Below, piece after piece: positions 51,519-60,424 of a stretch of 64,000 nucleotides of DNA. A program made the translations under genes and the position numbers. The stretch comes from JAVJUV01 sp040220415 (GTDB lineage Bacteria > Pseudomonadota > Alphaproteobacteria > Rhodobacterales > Rhodobacteraceae), in contig JAVJUV010000113.1 in assembly GCA_040220415.1 (NCBI GenBank), positions 59,022 through 123,021 of the forward strand, written 5' to 3'. Numbering within the stretch: position 1 is the first letter of the stretch; each line of letters begins with the position of its first letter. The notes beneath the pieces were generated by a model. The model saw only the letters and a list, made by a program, of their open reading frames with translations. It did no database searches and was not told where the DNA came from.

Positions 51519-51806
51519 ATGCGCAGACAGATCACCTGTATGTGCTATGTTACTGTAGTTTTGTGCTTTTTGCTTCCCGGGACGGGACACGCCCAAACCT
51601 GCTACGCGCCCGAGCGGCCCTTCGTGCCGACCGATTCCGACGATATTCGCGAGTACCGTGATCTGATCCGGTCTGACTTCGAGCTCTACATTGAGGACAT
51701 TCAGGCATATTTCCGCTGCCTCGAGGAAGAGCGTGCGCGGGCTTTTGAGGAGGCGCGGGAGGTGAGCGAGGAATACGGGCGGTTTCTGCAGGCGGTTGGG
51801 CAGTGA
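51519..51806 (+). CDS. Small secreted protein, divergent from virB operon
   Basis: 95 aa; ATG 51519 has AAGGT eight bases upstream (an ATG two codons earlier is the alternative). Signal peptide to ~HAQ. The mature part is short, acidic, with two Cys (QTCYAPERPF, YFRCLEEERA) and a C-terminal charged helix. I do not recognise it; similar genes flank VirB loci in Rhodobacterales. Confidence 0.55.
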   Translation: MRRQITCMCYVTVVLCFLLPGTGHAQTCYAPERPFVPTDSDDIREYRDLIRSDFELYIEDIQAYFRCLEEERARAFEEAREVSEEYGRFLQAVGQ

Positions 51807-51930
51807 CGGACAAGCGGCTATCTGGGCAGACAGTTGCGTTGAGTGACGCGAAGCTACGCAAAGCGGAGATCGCAATTTGCGGAACTGGCGCTTGGCTACG
51901 CGCTCCGGTTTTCTCATTCGAGGGAAAATT

Positions 51931-52194
51931 ATGAACGTCTTGCTGATCATCGTGATCTTCAACTTCGAGACCGGGTCTGACGTGGAGACACGCATGGACT
52001 TCGAGGACGAGCCATCCTGTCACGCGGCGGCGCTAGACGCCTTCTGGGCGGTGGACGAGCACTCTGAAATCCGCGCGATGGAGGTGCCCGTCGGGCAGGA
52101 GATGCTCAACGGCACGATGATCGCCTACGGCACCTCTGGAGATGAGATTGGCATGTATGCCTGCAATGTGTTGCGCTCGATTGAGCGGAGGTAA
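51931..52194 (+). CDS. Small hypothetical protein
   Basis: 87 aa; GAGGGAAAATT precedes ATG at 51931. A single short hydrophobic start (MNVLLIIVIFNFETG) then an acidic domain with two Cys (EPSCHAAALD, MYACNVLRSIE). No family recognised. The 190 bases to the convergent gene contain a small ACCGCC/GGCGGT hairpin near 52289. Confidence 0.5.
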   Translation: MNVLLIIVIFNFETGSDVETRMDFEDEPSCHAAALDAFWAVDEHSEIRAMEVPVGQEMLNGTMIAYGTSGDEIGMYACNVLRSIERR

Positions 52195-52384
52195 GACGGG
52201 TAGCGTGACCAAGTGATCGCCTGGGCGTGGATCGCGACTCGGAAGGGCGGAGGCCCTGGGCACCTGTCGTACGCCGTCTAGATCCGACCGCCAAAGGCGG
52301 TGCCCACTAGAAGCACGTTTATAATGATGGACTAGGACCCGATCAAACACTCACCTGTTGCGGTTCTGGCCTAATTCTCCGCGT

Positions 52385-53209
52385 CTAGTAGTTTACCTGC
52401 TCGTAGCCGTAGTTGCCTTCGTAGTCCCGCCACTCCACAAAAACCGAGCGGTGCCAGATCCTCGGGCAATGATCGCCATACCGCTCGAGACCAACATGCG
52501 CCTCCGGCAGATCGCCGACACTGCTTCGGCTCCATCCATAGTCGCCTTGCGTGCCGTACCGTCCCAACCGCACGCTGGCATAGCTGTTGCAATCGCCGTC
52601 CTCACCGGACTCCCATTGGCGGGCCTGGGTTTGAAAGACGCGGATGGACCGTACGAAGTTGAACTCCGGGCCGCTGATGTCGATGTCGGCCCGATCCTGA
52701 ACAAGTTGCAGCGTGAAGCCCTCCGGCATCGGAGCCGCATCACCGCCCGTCAGGCGGAGAACGGCAGGTTGCGGCCCAGGAGGTGCGGTGAGTGGTGGCG
52801 TCGGAAAGGTTGGGGAAGGGGCGCTCGCAGTCTTTCCGCCGACACCCGTGATGGAATTGCCGACCTCATCGACTGGAAAAGACTGAAGCGGCGTCGTCTG
52901 ATCGAGCTCGAAAAGGATCTCGTAGATCCGCTCGCCGGTCAGAGCCTTCGGATCGACCGAATAGGCCGCGCCCATCGGACACCGCCAGATTTGCAGGGGT
53001 GGCTCCACGGGCCAGGGCGTGATGCGGCGGATAAACTCCGCACGGGCGCGGGCGCAAGGGACCGATGCCGGCCAACCGCCCGAGAGACAGAGCAGGATTG
53101 CGCAATCGATCTGGTAGGATTGCGCTTCGGCACCCTGCGGTTCGGTGGCGAGTGCCGCGGTAGTCAGCGCCGCTGCGGTTAAGGCAGTCGTTCTGAGGGC
53201 ATTCAACAT
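52385..53209 (-). CDS. Exported hypothetical protein, first gene of the leftward cluster
   Basis: 274 aa; GGAGGT precedes ATG at 53209. Signal peptide to ~29 (GAEAQS). Then CAILLCLSGGWPASVPCARA, a Cys/Trp-rich motif, a Pro-rich linker (PSPTFPTPPLTAPPGPQP) and a C-terminal domain with several Trp/Tyr (RIWHRSVFVEWRDYEGNYGY). The SGGWP...C motif recurs in conjugation-associated secreted proteins, but I cannot name it. The upstream region has the palindrome shared with the mob promoter. Confidence 0.6.
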   Translation of the reverse strand: MLNALRTTALTAAALTTAALATEPQGAEAQSYQIDCAILLCLSGGWPASVPCARARAEFIRRITPWPVEPPLQIWRCPMGAAYSVDPKALTGERIYEILFELDQTTPLQSFPVDEVGNSITGVGGKTASAPSPTFPTPPLTAPPGPQPAVLRLTGGDAAPMPEGFTLQLVQDRADIDISGPEFNFVRSIRVFQTQARQWESGEDGDCNSYASVRLGRYGTQGDYGWSRSSVGDLPEAHVGLERYGDHCPRIWHRSVFVEWRDYEGNYGYEQVNY

Positions 53210-53601
53210 GGGACCTCCACAGTGCGCAGCAGAAGATGTAATTCAATACAGCAGTATTGACATTGTAATACGGTTTTGGCAAATCCTTTATCGTTCGGTT
53301 GAGCGTGGCTGACAGGAATTGAATTCGCGATTGGGCCACCGGACGTACTCTGTGGTTCATCGCGCTTGGTGGTCCCTCACCGGAAAAGTGGCCGCTGTGA
53401 TCAACGTCCAGAGACCATGAAGGCGTAGTCATTGTGCAGCGTTCCGAAGCGACAAGTCGGAGACGGAACCTTGGTGCGACTTCCGCCAAACAGGCATTGT
53501 CGTCGAATTGGCGATGGTCAGCATGAAATGGCCGATACCGTCACGGGCGCCTTCGAAAGAGCTATGTTTCGAATGATTGGAAAGCGGATTTGGAGGTGCA
53601 A
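53210..53601. other. 392-bp divergent intergenic region
   Basis: Holds the palindrome at 53243-53260 and TAATACGGTTTTG at 53266-53278 near its left edge. The A/T-rich stretch 53240-53310 contrasts with the GC-rich surroundings and is the likely promoter zone. No gene is supported in the remaining part. Confidence 0.5.
53243..53260. promoter_or_regulatory. 18-bp palindromic operator shared with the mob promoter
   Basis: TCAATACAGCAGTATTGA is a perfect 6-bp-arm palindrome; its reverse complement TCAATACTGCTGTATTGA differs from the mob operator (TCAATAATGCTGTATTGA, 32957-32974) at one base. On the plus strand it runs into TTGACA as at the mob promoter; on the minus strand it lies 34 bases from the start of the exported protein gene. 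Confidence 0.7.
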
Positions 53602-54702
53602 ATGATTCCGCACGATATGAAGACCGCCGCATTTTGGGCTGGCTTACTCTGCGTCTGTTCTTCCATGTCGACTGCCGGCGGAATCGAGCGGCTCGGGGAT
53701 CCATCGCAAATCCTGTTCGAAGAGGGACGGAACTATCTGGAATTCTCCGTCGGAACGGTGAACCCGACGGTGTCGGGCGTTCCGCTGGCTGGCATCCCGA
53801 CCGGGCCGACGGGCAACATCGCCAACAGCTACCAGTCATATTCGCTCGGATACAAACGTGATTTGAACGACCGTGTGACGCTGGCGTTTGCTATCGATGA
53901 GCCGGTGGGGGTGTCTCTGGCCTATTCCAATGCGCCCGCGTTCTTCGGCGGCTCGAGCGCAGAGGTGTCATCCATCGCTTACACCGCGCTCGCCAGATAT
54001 GAGATCAGCGACAGGGTCAGTGTCTACGGTGGTCTGCGCCTCATTGGTGTCGATGGCACCATCACCGTCATTTCGCCAGCATCCACGCCGAACCCCTACA
54101 ATCTGAACGTCAGCAGAGACTACCAGCTCGGATACCTTGCAGGGGTCGCTTATGAGATTCCGGACATCGCATTACGGATCGCCGCTACCTACGAGTCGCG
54201 GACACGACACGAGTTTCAGGACAATAGCGGGACGCCCTTCGAGGTTGAAATCCCGCAAGCCGTCACGCTGCACGCCCAAACCGGGATAGCAGCGGACACG
54301 CTCCTCTTCGGATCGGTCCGGTGGCGCGAGTGGTCCGAGTTCAAGGTCCAGCCCGCCGACTTCTTTTCCCTGGTTCCGGGCGTTGGCCCGGTCAATACCC
54401 CGATCGCCAGCGGGACGAGCGATATTTGGAGCTATGAACTCGGCGTCGGACGCAAGTTTACCGAAAACTGGAGCGGGGCCTTGGCCATAGGCTATGAGAG
54501 GGATCTTGGGGACACGGTTGGAAACTTCTCGGGCACAGATGGCTTGGTCAGCTACAGCGTGGCCGTGTCCTATGAGACCAACAGCTGGCAGGTGACAACA
54601 GGTCTCACGTATTTCGAGCTCGGCAGCGCGAACTCGTCCGTCACGGCTTTCACAGGGAACGATGGTGTTTCTGCAGGCCTTCAGGTCAGCTACACATTCT
54701 AA
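53602..54702 (+). CDS. OmpP1/FadL-type outer-membrane protein
   Basis: 366 aa; ATG 53602 with GGAGG five bases upstream. Signal peptide (~6-26). The rest is alternating amphipathic beta strands (YQSYSLGYKRDLNDRVTLAF, YTALARYEISDRVSVYGGLR) ending VSYTF, with the C-terminal Phe of barrel proteins. FadL family members carry hydrophobic substrates across the outer membrane. No conjugation link; marks the end of the transfer region. Confidence 0.8.
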   Translation: MIPHDMKTAAFWAGLLCVCSSMSTAGGIERLGDPSQILFEEGRNYLEFSVGTVNPTVSGVPLAGIPTGPTGNIANSYQSYSLGYKRDLNDRVTLAFAIDEPVGVSLAYSNAPAFFGGSSAEVSSIAYTALARYEISDRVSVYGGLRLIGVDGTITVISPASTPNPYNLNVSRDYQLGYLAGVAYEIPDIALRIAATYESRTRHEFQDNSGTPFEVEIPQAVTLHAQTGIAADTLLFGSVRWREWSEFKVQPADFFSLVPGVGPVNTPIASGTSDIWSYELGVGRKFTENWSGALAIGYERDLGDTVGNFSGTDGLVSYSVAVSYETNSWQVTTGLTYFELGSANSSVTAFTGNDGVSAGLQVSYTF

Positions 54703-54721
54703 AGGGTCAGGAGCGACCCTT
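54702..54721. terminator. Bidirectional hairpin between convergent genes
   Basis: AAGGGTC (54702-54708), 6-base loop, GACCCTT (54715-54721). Spans the stop codons of the FadL-like and hydrolase genes. Confidence 0.45.
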
Positions 54722-55714
54722 GAGCAAACGACGCAATCGAAGTCCTGCAAAGAGGATGTGCGGCGGCAGGGCCAAAGAGTAGTGGCCGCAATTGAGTTCG
54801 AGGAGGTCGGGATGAGCGCCTGAGGCATGCAATCTCTCCACGAACCTATGTGACAACTCCGGGACAACGACAGTATCCCGCTTTGCAAGAACAAGCTGCA
54901 ATTCAAGCCCGGGCCGGGCGAGTTTTCCCGCGTAGTTCGCCTGATTGATGGGGCTCCAGGCATTTCGCAGCTCCGGGAGGCTCATATCGGGCTCGAGACT
55001 TTGCCGGATCGCCGCAGTGGCCCGTCCGGTCCAGACCATATCGGCAAGACTGTCGGCCGTCAGGAAGAGCGAAGCTTTCGAGACGTTGTCATCGTGGGCC
55101 GCAACCAAACCGGCCACCCATGATCCGAGACTCATCCCAAGCACGGAAATCTCGCCATAGCCTTCGCTTTTCGCCCACGCGACGAGCTTTCTGCCATCGA
55201 GAACAGCCTGCCTTACGGACTGGATCGTTCGACCGATATTTGCGCTGAGCATGTAGTCCGCGTATGCGGAACCTGGCCTACGGCGCTCAAAGTGATAGGG
55301 CATTGCGATTTCGATGACGGCGATACCGCGTCTCGAGAAATAGTTCGCGAGGTGGCGCTGATGCCTTTGAGCATTCCAGTGATGAAAGACGATCAACGCA
55401 TGGTCCAAACCCCCACTTTCCGTTACGCGAGCCCAGACCATGTTGTTCTCGCTGACGTCGGTTTGAATGTCAGACGGAAACTTCAGGCGATCTTCCGTGC
55501 GCAGGACGTCGAGAGCTGAAGCCGCAGGACGTTCAAAGAAGGTCGAATCTTCGGTAGCCTCTTCCGCGAGTGCACAGAAGTCCGCGAGGGCTACGTGGCG
55601 CTCCGCCGCCGGGAAGGCCCGGTCGGCGTCGAGGACGAGTTCAGATTGTGCTTTGAGCGCGTTCCCCCTTTGAACACGCCTCTCATCCCACCGATCCAGC
55701 AAATTGAGATACAT
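54707..55714 (-). CDS. Alpha/beta hydrolase
   Basis: 335 aa from ATG 55714. The nucleophile elbow GMSLGSW holds the Ser; NCGHYSLALPPH near the end offers the catalytic His, and an Asp is likely in LVLAKRDTVVVPE. An oxyanion stretch is seen at ALIVFHHWNAQRH. Substrate unknown. One base after the membrane-protein gene, so cotranscribed with it. Confidence 0.7.
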   Translation of the reverse strand: MYLNLLDRWDERRVQRGNALKAQSELVLDADRAFPAAERHVALADFCALAEEATEDSTFFERPAASALDVLRTEDRLKFPSDIQTDVSENNMVWARVTESGGLDHALIVFHHWNAQRHQRHLANYFSRRGIAVIEIAMPYHFERRRPGSAYADYMLSANIGRTIQSVRQAVLDGRKLVAWAKSEGYGEISVLGMSLGSWVAGLVAAHDDNVSKASLFLTADSLADMVWTGRATAAIRQSLEPDMSLPELRNAWSPINQANYAGKLARPGLELQLVLAKRDTVVVPELSHRFVERLHASGAHPDLLELNCGHYSLALPPHILFAGLRLRRLLKGRS

Positions 55715-55715
55715 T

Positions 55716-57320
55716 CTAGTCGCTCCGCTCTCGTGCTGTGTCCCCTCGTCCGTAGTCCGGATCAAAGAGCGCATAGGTTGCAAGCATTACCCCTGCGAAC
55801 AGCAACATAGAGAAGCCCGTGACCGTGCCGATGAGCAAGTAGGCTGCGCTCAGAAGTCCTATGGTCACGACCATCATCCCGAGACGCATGGATGAACGAT
55901 CTGATGCCCGCAACTTTGAAGCGCCGTACAAGAAGACAAAGATGGCCGACAACACGATCAGAAGGCTCGTGAAGTGGTTGGGTGCACTGTAGTCCCCCAG
56001 GCTTCGCGGCCTATCGCGTGAAGAGAAGACTGCCCATATATCATTCGTCAACCAGCGGGCGATGTTCGTTCCGCTCGAGGTCAGATAGGCACTTTGCAGC
56101 TTCATGCAGACGGCGATGAGAATCGCCAGAATGGTGCAGCGGAAGATTGCCCGTATCATTTTGACACCGACCTCCCTGACCACATCCTGGTTGGCCGCAT
56201 CCCCGGGATCCTGATTACTTGACTGGATGTTCCCGAAGTCCTGGGCAACGGAGTAGAGCAGGATGAGCCCCGCGAAGAACAGGTAGAAGCTGATGCACAT
56301 GTAGAGATAGGCGAAGCCTGTAAACGCGATCGCTTCGGGCACCGAAATGATCTCAGGTCGGACGATCGCCAGCGATCCCCAATCGGTTGCGAAGTCCCCT
56401 CCGCCGCGCAAAAGGGGAAGCAGCCGGACGCTGATCCATTGGAAGACTCCCGCGAACAGAATGCAGATGAGAAAGACGGCCCAGAATGTATAGGAAGCAG
56501 CCTCAACGCTTCGAAACCAGGCCTCAGAGCTCTCGGCGAGAGAGCCATTCTTCGCCACCTGACGTCGACCCTCCTCCCTCCAGAAAAAAAGCAACTCGGC
56601 GGCAAACGCGAAGAACAACGGCATGAAGGCGAGAAACAGGAATGTCCAATTGGGCGCCCATAGGAAGCCGACTTGCTTGGCAAGGCCATCGGGAGCCTCG
56701 AAAGTCACTTCGTGGATGCCAAGAAAGTAGGAGGTGAACTGAAGTGCCACGGCTCCCGCGAAGACCGAGGCCGGCAGGTTCAGCGGTGAGCGGCTAAACA
56801 GGGCCTCCGTTGCCGATGTGAGGCTGAAACGTGGAGTCGGGCGGGGGGCGAGTTCAGGCTTTGTTGCCTCTGTCAGTCTGTCGTCTGGCGCGTTTTCGTC
56901 AGTGTGGTTGCTTTCGTCCAAATTTGGAGCGGACGTGACAGGGGTGCCCTTCGCTACGCGCTTCGCGCGCCGTTTGGCGTCCAGTCTGGAGCGGGCGGCG
57001 CTGAGCTCCGTTTGCAAATCGCTCGCCGCCTCCGGATCATCACAGCCGAAGACCCTTGCAAGCCATCTGATGTTCTCGCTGCTGATCCCGTTATCGTTGT
57101 CCTGGAACCAGACCTGGACTGTGCGGAGATCGATACCATTGCGGTTGGCTTCGATTGACGAAATTGCGTCGGCCAACGTCTCCGGCGTCCAAGGTCCGTC
57201 AGGAAATCCGTGAACGTCGGCCGGTCTACCCGCACCTGCTGCCGCTAAACGAGCAAAAAGCTGCTTAAAATCTTCGCCTGTTTTCTGCGGCGCAACAAAA
57301 TATTTTCCATTTTTGATCAA
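55716..57320 (-). CDS. Polytopic membrane protein with HTH-like cytosolic N-terminus
   Basis: 534 aa. Residues ~10-95 are soluble and read like a helix-turn-helix region (TVQVWFQDNDNGISSENIRW), followed by a basic linker. Then seven to eight membrane helices: ~188-205, 228-248, 282-302, 345-370, 395-415, 445-462, 475-510. No transporter signature recognised. It forms an operon with the hydrolase. A membrane-bound regulator or transporter is possible. Confidence 0.55.
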   Translation of the reverse strand: MIKNGKYFVAPQKTGEDFKQLFARLAAAGAGRPADVHGFPDGPWTPETLADAISSIEANRNGIDLRTVQVWFQDNDNGISSENIRWLARVFGCDDPEAASDLQTELSAARSRLDAKRRAKRVAKGTPVTSAPNLDESNHTDENAPDDRLTEATKPELAPRPTPRFSLTSATEALFSRSPLNLPASVFAGAVALQFTSYFLGIHEVTFEAPDGLAKQVGFLWAPNWTFLFLAFMPLFFAFAAELLFFWREEGRRQVAKNGSLAESSEAWFRSVEAASYTFWAVFLICILFAGVFQWISVRLLPLLRGGGDFATDWGSLAIVRPEIISVPEAIAFTGFAYLYMCISFYLFFAGLILLYSVAQDFGNIQSSNQDPGDAANQDVVREVGVKMIRAIFRCTILAILIAVCMKLQSAYLTSSGTNIARWLTNDIWAVFSSRDRPRSLGDYSAPNHFTSLLIVLSAIFVFLYGASKLRASDRSSMRLGMMVVTIGLLSAAYLLIGTVTGFSMLLFAGVMLATYALFDPDYGRGDTARERSD

Positions 57321-57500
57321 TGTCTTGCGCGTCAGTTTTTCGTTCTTTTGCGCCCCTCTGCGTACTTTATCGTGAAGACGTCAAACAGGTAAGCTCAACT
57401 ATTCCGAGTGGCGGATTTTGGCTGGAATTGGCCGCTGCTGCGCCGTGCCCTCAAGCATCGGTGTGCCCGATCCAGCATCGACAAAACCGGAGGATTCTGC

Positions 57501-57722
57501 ATGGCAACCGTCGTAAGGATCAAAGTGAAGCCAAACCGAAACGCAGGTCGAGGCTCCAGCCAAAAGCGGAGTGGCTGCGAAGAGCGCCTCCACGCCCATG
57601 CGGTGAATCGCATCTACGACCGCCAAACTGGTGAGCATGTTGGATGGCTCTATGAATGGAACACTGGCGATCGAGTTCCAAGGTGGTTGGCAGCGCCGTA
57701 CAGTGATGTTGTCTACGGCTGA
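57501..57722 (+). CDS. Small hypothetical protein
   Basis: 73 aa; GGAGGATTCTGC before ATG at 57501. Basic N-terminus (RIKVKPNRNAGRGSSQKRSG), then RIYDRQTGEHVGWLYEWNTG and a C-terminal RWL. No family recognised. Divergent from the membrane-protein gene with ~180 bases between. Confidence 0.5.
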   Translation: MATVVRIKVKPNRNAGRGSSQKRSGCEERLHAHAVNRIYDRQTGEHVGWLYEWNTGDRVPRWLAAPYSDVVYG

Positions 57723-57831
57723 CTGTACCGTGATCAATTTCCGAAGTAGGTCATTTTGCATCAGCTTTCATGATGTTAACTTGTTAGCTTAGAACTGCGA
57801 TACAGTTGAACAGGTCGAGGTATGAGCGACC

Positions 57832-58833
57832 ATGAAAGTGTCTGTTTTCAGCACGAAGCCTTATGACGAAGACTTTCTGGCGGCGGCCAACGATGCCGTG
57901 CATGATCTTGCGTTTTTAGACGTCCGTTTGTCGCGCGATACTGCGGCATTGGCGCGAGGGTGTGACGTCGTTTGTGCATTCGTCAATGATGATTTGGACA
58001 GCGACGTCATCGCGGAACTGGCACAGGCCGGCGTTGGCATGATCGCGCTGCGTTCAGCCGGTTTCAACCATGTCGATCTGGCAGCCGCGCAGGAAGCGGG
58101 TATTCCGGTGGCGCGCGTTCCGGCCTATTCGCCACATGCTGTGGCCGAGCATACGATCGCGCTGATCCTGACGTTGAACCGGCACCTTCACCGCGCCTAC
58201 AATCGTGTGCGCGACGGCAATTTCGCGCTCGACGGCCTCCTGGGCTTCGATCTTCACGGCAAGACCGTGGGCATCGTCGGCACCGGCCAGATCGGCGCGA
58301 TCGTAACGCGGATCCTCGCTGGGTTTGGCTGCGATCTGCTGGCCTTGGATCCGTACGAAAACCCGGCCTGCACCGATCTTGGAGTGCGCTATGTCGATCT
58401 GGACGCATTGCTGCACCAGAGCGATATTATCACCCTCCAGTGCCCACTGACGCCGGACACACATCATCTGATCGACGCTGATGCGATCGCCAAGATGAAG
58501 CCCGGCGCGATGATCGTTAACACCAGCCGGGGTGCCGTGGTGAACACGGCCGCCCTGATCGCCGGGCTCAAGAGCGGGACCATCGGTAGCGTCGGTCTGG
58601 ACGTCTATGAAGAAGAGGCCGACTTGTTCTTCGAGGACCTATCCCAGACGTTCATCCGCGACGATGTCTTCGCGCGGCTGCTGACGTTTCCCAACGTGCT
58701 GATTACCGGCCATCAGGGGTTCTTCACCCGCGAAGCGTTGACGGCCATCGCAGAAACGACCATCGCCAATATCACCGCCTTCGAACGCGACGGCGCCCCG
58801 GTTCATGCGGTCCCCATGCCCGGCGACGGCTAG
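57832..58833 (+). CDS. ldhA: D-2-hydroxyacid dehydrogenase (D-lactate dehydrogenase type)
   Basis: 333 aa. NAD-binding GIVGTGQIGAIVTRIL (~150), then the active-site Arg in NTSRGAVVNT, Glu in LDVYEEEADLFFED and His in ITGHQGFFTREAL. The YEEE...LFFED stretch is typical of D-lactate dehydrogenases. Interconverts pyruvate and D-lactate with NADH. Three bases before the lactate permease gene, so a lactate operon is likely. AACTG-CGATA-CAGTT (~57796-57810) upstream is a small dyad. Confidence 0.85.
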   Translation: MKVSVFSTKPYDEDFLAAANDAVHDLAFLDVRLSRDTAALARGCDVVCAFVNDDLDSDVIAELAQAGVGMIALRSAGFNHVDLAAAQEAGIPVARVPAYSPHAVAEHTIALILTLNRHLHRAYNRVRDGNFALDGLLGFDLHGKTVGIVGTGQIGAIVTRILAGFGCDLLALDPYENPACTDLGVRYVDLDALLHQSDIITLQCPLTPDTHHLIDADAIAKMKPGAMIVNTSRGAVVNTAALIAGLKSGTIGSVGLDVYEEEADLFFEDLSQTFIRDDVFARLLTFPNVLITGHQGFFTREALTAIAETTIANITAFERDGAPVHAVPMPGDG

Positions 58834-58836
58834 GCG

Positions 58837-60309
58837 ATGGCGGCGCTTTTGGCGGCAACACCGCTTGCGGTAATCATGATCGGCATGGGCGTTTTGCGCC
58901 GGTCCGCCCTCGTCGCCGGGGGCGCGGGCCTCGCGGTTGCGGTGTTGCTCAGCCTCACGGCATTTCGACCGGCCCAAGGGGAATTGGCCTCGCTCATGCG
59001 CGGCGTCACGGCAGAGGCGGGTCACGCGACGCTGACGATCCTCTGGATCATTCTTCCGGCGCTGGCGATCTTCGAGTTGCAAAAACAATCGGATGCGATC
59101 GCGCATATCAGGAATGCGCTTGCGTCCCTCACGGACGACCGCAGCATGCAGGCCATCCTGATCGCCTGGTTCTTCGGTTTATTCATGGAAGGCGCGGCCG
59201 GTTTCGGCACACCGGTTGCCTTGGCGGCCCCCTTGCTGGTGGGCCTTGGCTATGCGCCCGTCCGGGCCGTGGTTCTGGCGCTTCTGGGTCATGCGGCGGG
59301 GGTGTCGTTCGGGGCGGTGGGCACGCCGGCGCTTGCACAGATCGCCATAACGGGCCTGACGGAGACCGAGATCGCGGGACGCACGGCTGCGCTTCATGCC
59401 GTCTGCGCCCCTTTTCTGCTATTGGCAATGGTTCGACTCGCCGCAAACGGCCCCCTGTCGCGCGGCGATGTGCTTTGGACGGCAACTGCGGCGGTTTGTT
59501 TCCTGCTGCCCTCGCTCGCCCTTGCCGCGCTGATCGGGCCGGAACTGCCGACGCTCGGCGGTGCCTTGATGGGCGGTGCTGCGTTCATCGTCTTGCTGCG
59601 GCGCGGGCGGGCACCCGTAGGGCTGAACCCGCGACAGCTTATCGCCGATCTGTCGCCCTATCTGTTGATCCTTCTGCTTGTGCTGCTGACGCGGTTGATC
59701 CCGCCGATCCAACGGGGTCTAAGTGTCGTCAATTTTAGCTGGACATTCGACGGCTACAGCGGGTCTTTTCAGCCGTTCTATCATCCGGGCACGATGCTGT
59801 TTCTTGGTCTGGCGCTTGCTGCCATCGCACGGGGGCAGGCCGCGATGCTGCTTACAGCGCTGGCCGCTGCCTTGCGCCGCCTGCTGCCTGTGGCGCTGGC
59901 GCTTTTGGTCATGTTGGCATTGTCACGGCTGATGGTGCATGCGGGGATGATCGCAAGCCTTGCTGCTGCTGCCGCCAGTGTGGGGCCTGCCTGGCCGGTG
60001 CTTGCCCCCTTTGTGGGCGTGCTGGGGACGTTTATCACCGGTTCTGCCACCGCCTCGAATATACTGTTTACCGATCTGCAACTGTCGACCGCTCAAAGCC
60101 TCGCCTTGCCCGTCCCTTTGCTGGTCGCCGCGCAGGGGTTTGGTGCCGCGATTGGCAACATCGTCGCACCGCATAACATCATCGCCGGAAGTGCGACGGT
60201 GGGTCTGGTGGGACGCGAAGGCGATGTGCTGGCGAGGACAGTGACGCCCTGTCTTTTGTATGCTGGATTGGGTGCAGTGATGGTGTTTCTGGGAATCAAT
60301 CTTCTTTGA
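58837..60309 (+). CDS. lldP: L-lactate permease family protein
   Basis: 490 aa, about twelve membrane helices. GLFMEGAAGFGTPVALAAPLLVGL, cut as GAAGFGTPVALAAP, is the LctP/LldP hallmark; FITGSATASNILFTDLQ and FGAAIGNIVAPHNIIAG are the matching C-terminal motifs. Imports lactate or glycolate with protons. Pairs with the upstream dehydrogenase. Confidence 0.9.
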   Translation: MAALLAATPLAVIMIGMGVLRRSALVAGGAGLAVAVLLSLTAFRPAQGELASLMRGVTAEAGHATLTILWIILPALAIFELQKQSDAIAHIRNALASLTDDRSMQAILIAWFFGLFMEGAAGFGTPVALAAPLLVGLGYAPVRAVVLALLGHAAGVSFGAVGTPALAQIAITGLTETEIAGRTAALHAVCAPFLLLAMVRLAANGPLSRGDVLWTATAAVCFLLPSLALAALIGPELPTLGGALMGGAAFIVLLRRGRAPVGLNPRQLIADLSPYLLILLLVLLTRLIPPIQRGLSVVNFSWTFDGYSGSFQPFYHPGTMLFLGLALAAIARGQAAMLLTALAAALRRLLPVALALLVMLALSRLMVHAGMIASLAAAAASVGPAWPVLAPFVGVLGTFITGSATASNILFTDLQLSTAQSLALPVPLLVAAQGFGAAIGNIVAPHNIIAGSATVGLVGREGDVLARTVTPCLLYAGLGAVMVFLGINLL

Positions 60310-60424
60310 TGAAGCGGCGCGAGTCTGTTGCGGCGCAGCGGAGAATTCATCAACGACTGGGTCTTGCATATCTTCACGACTGCCAGTCATTCGCTTATGC
60401 TGCATTGCAGAAAGAGGCGTTGGC

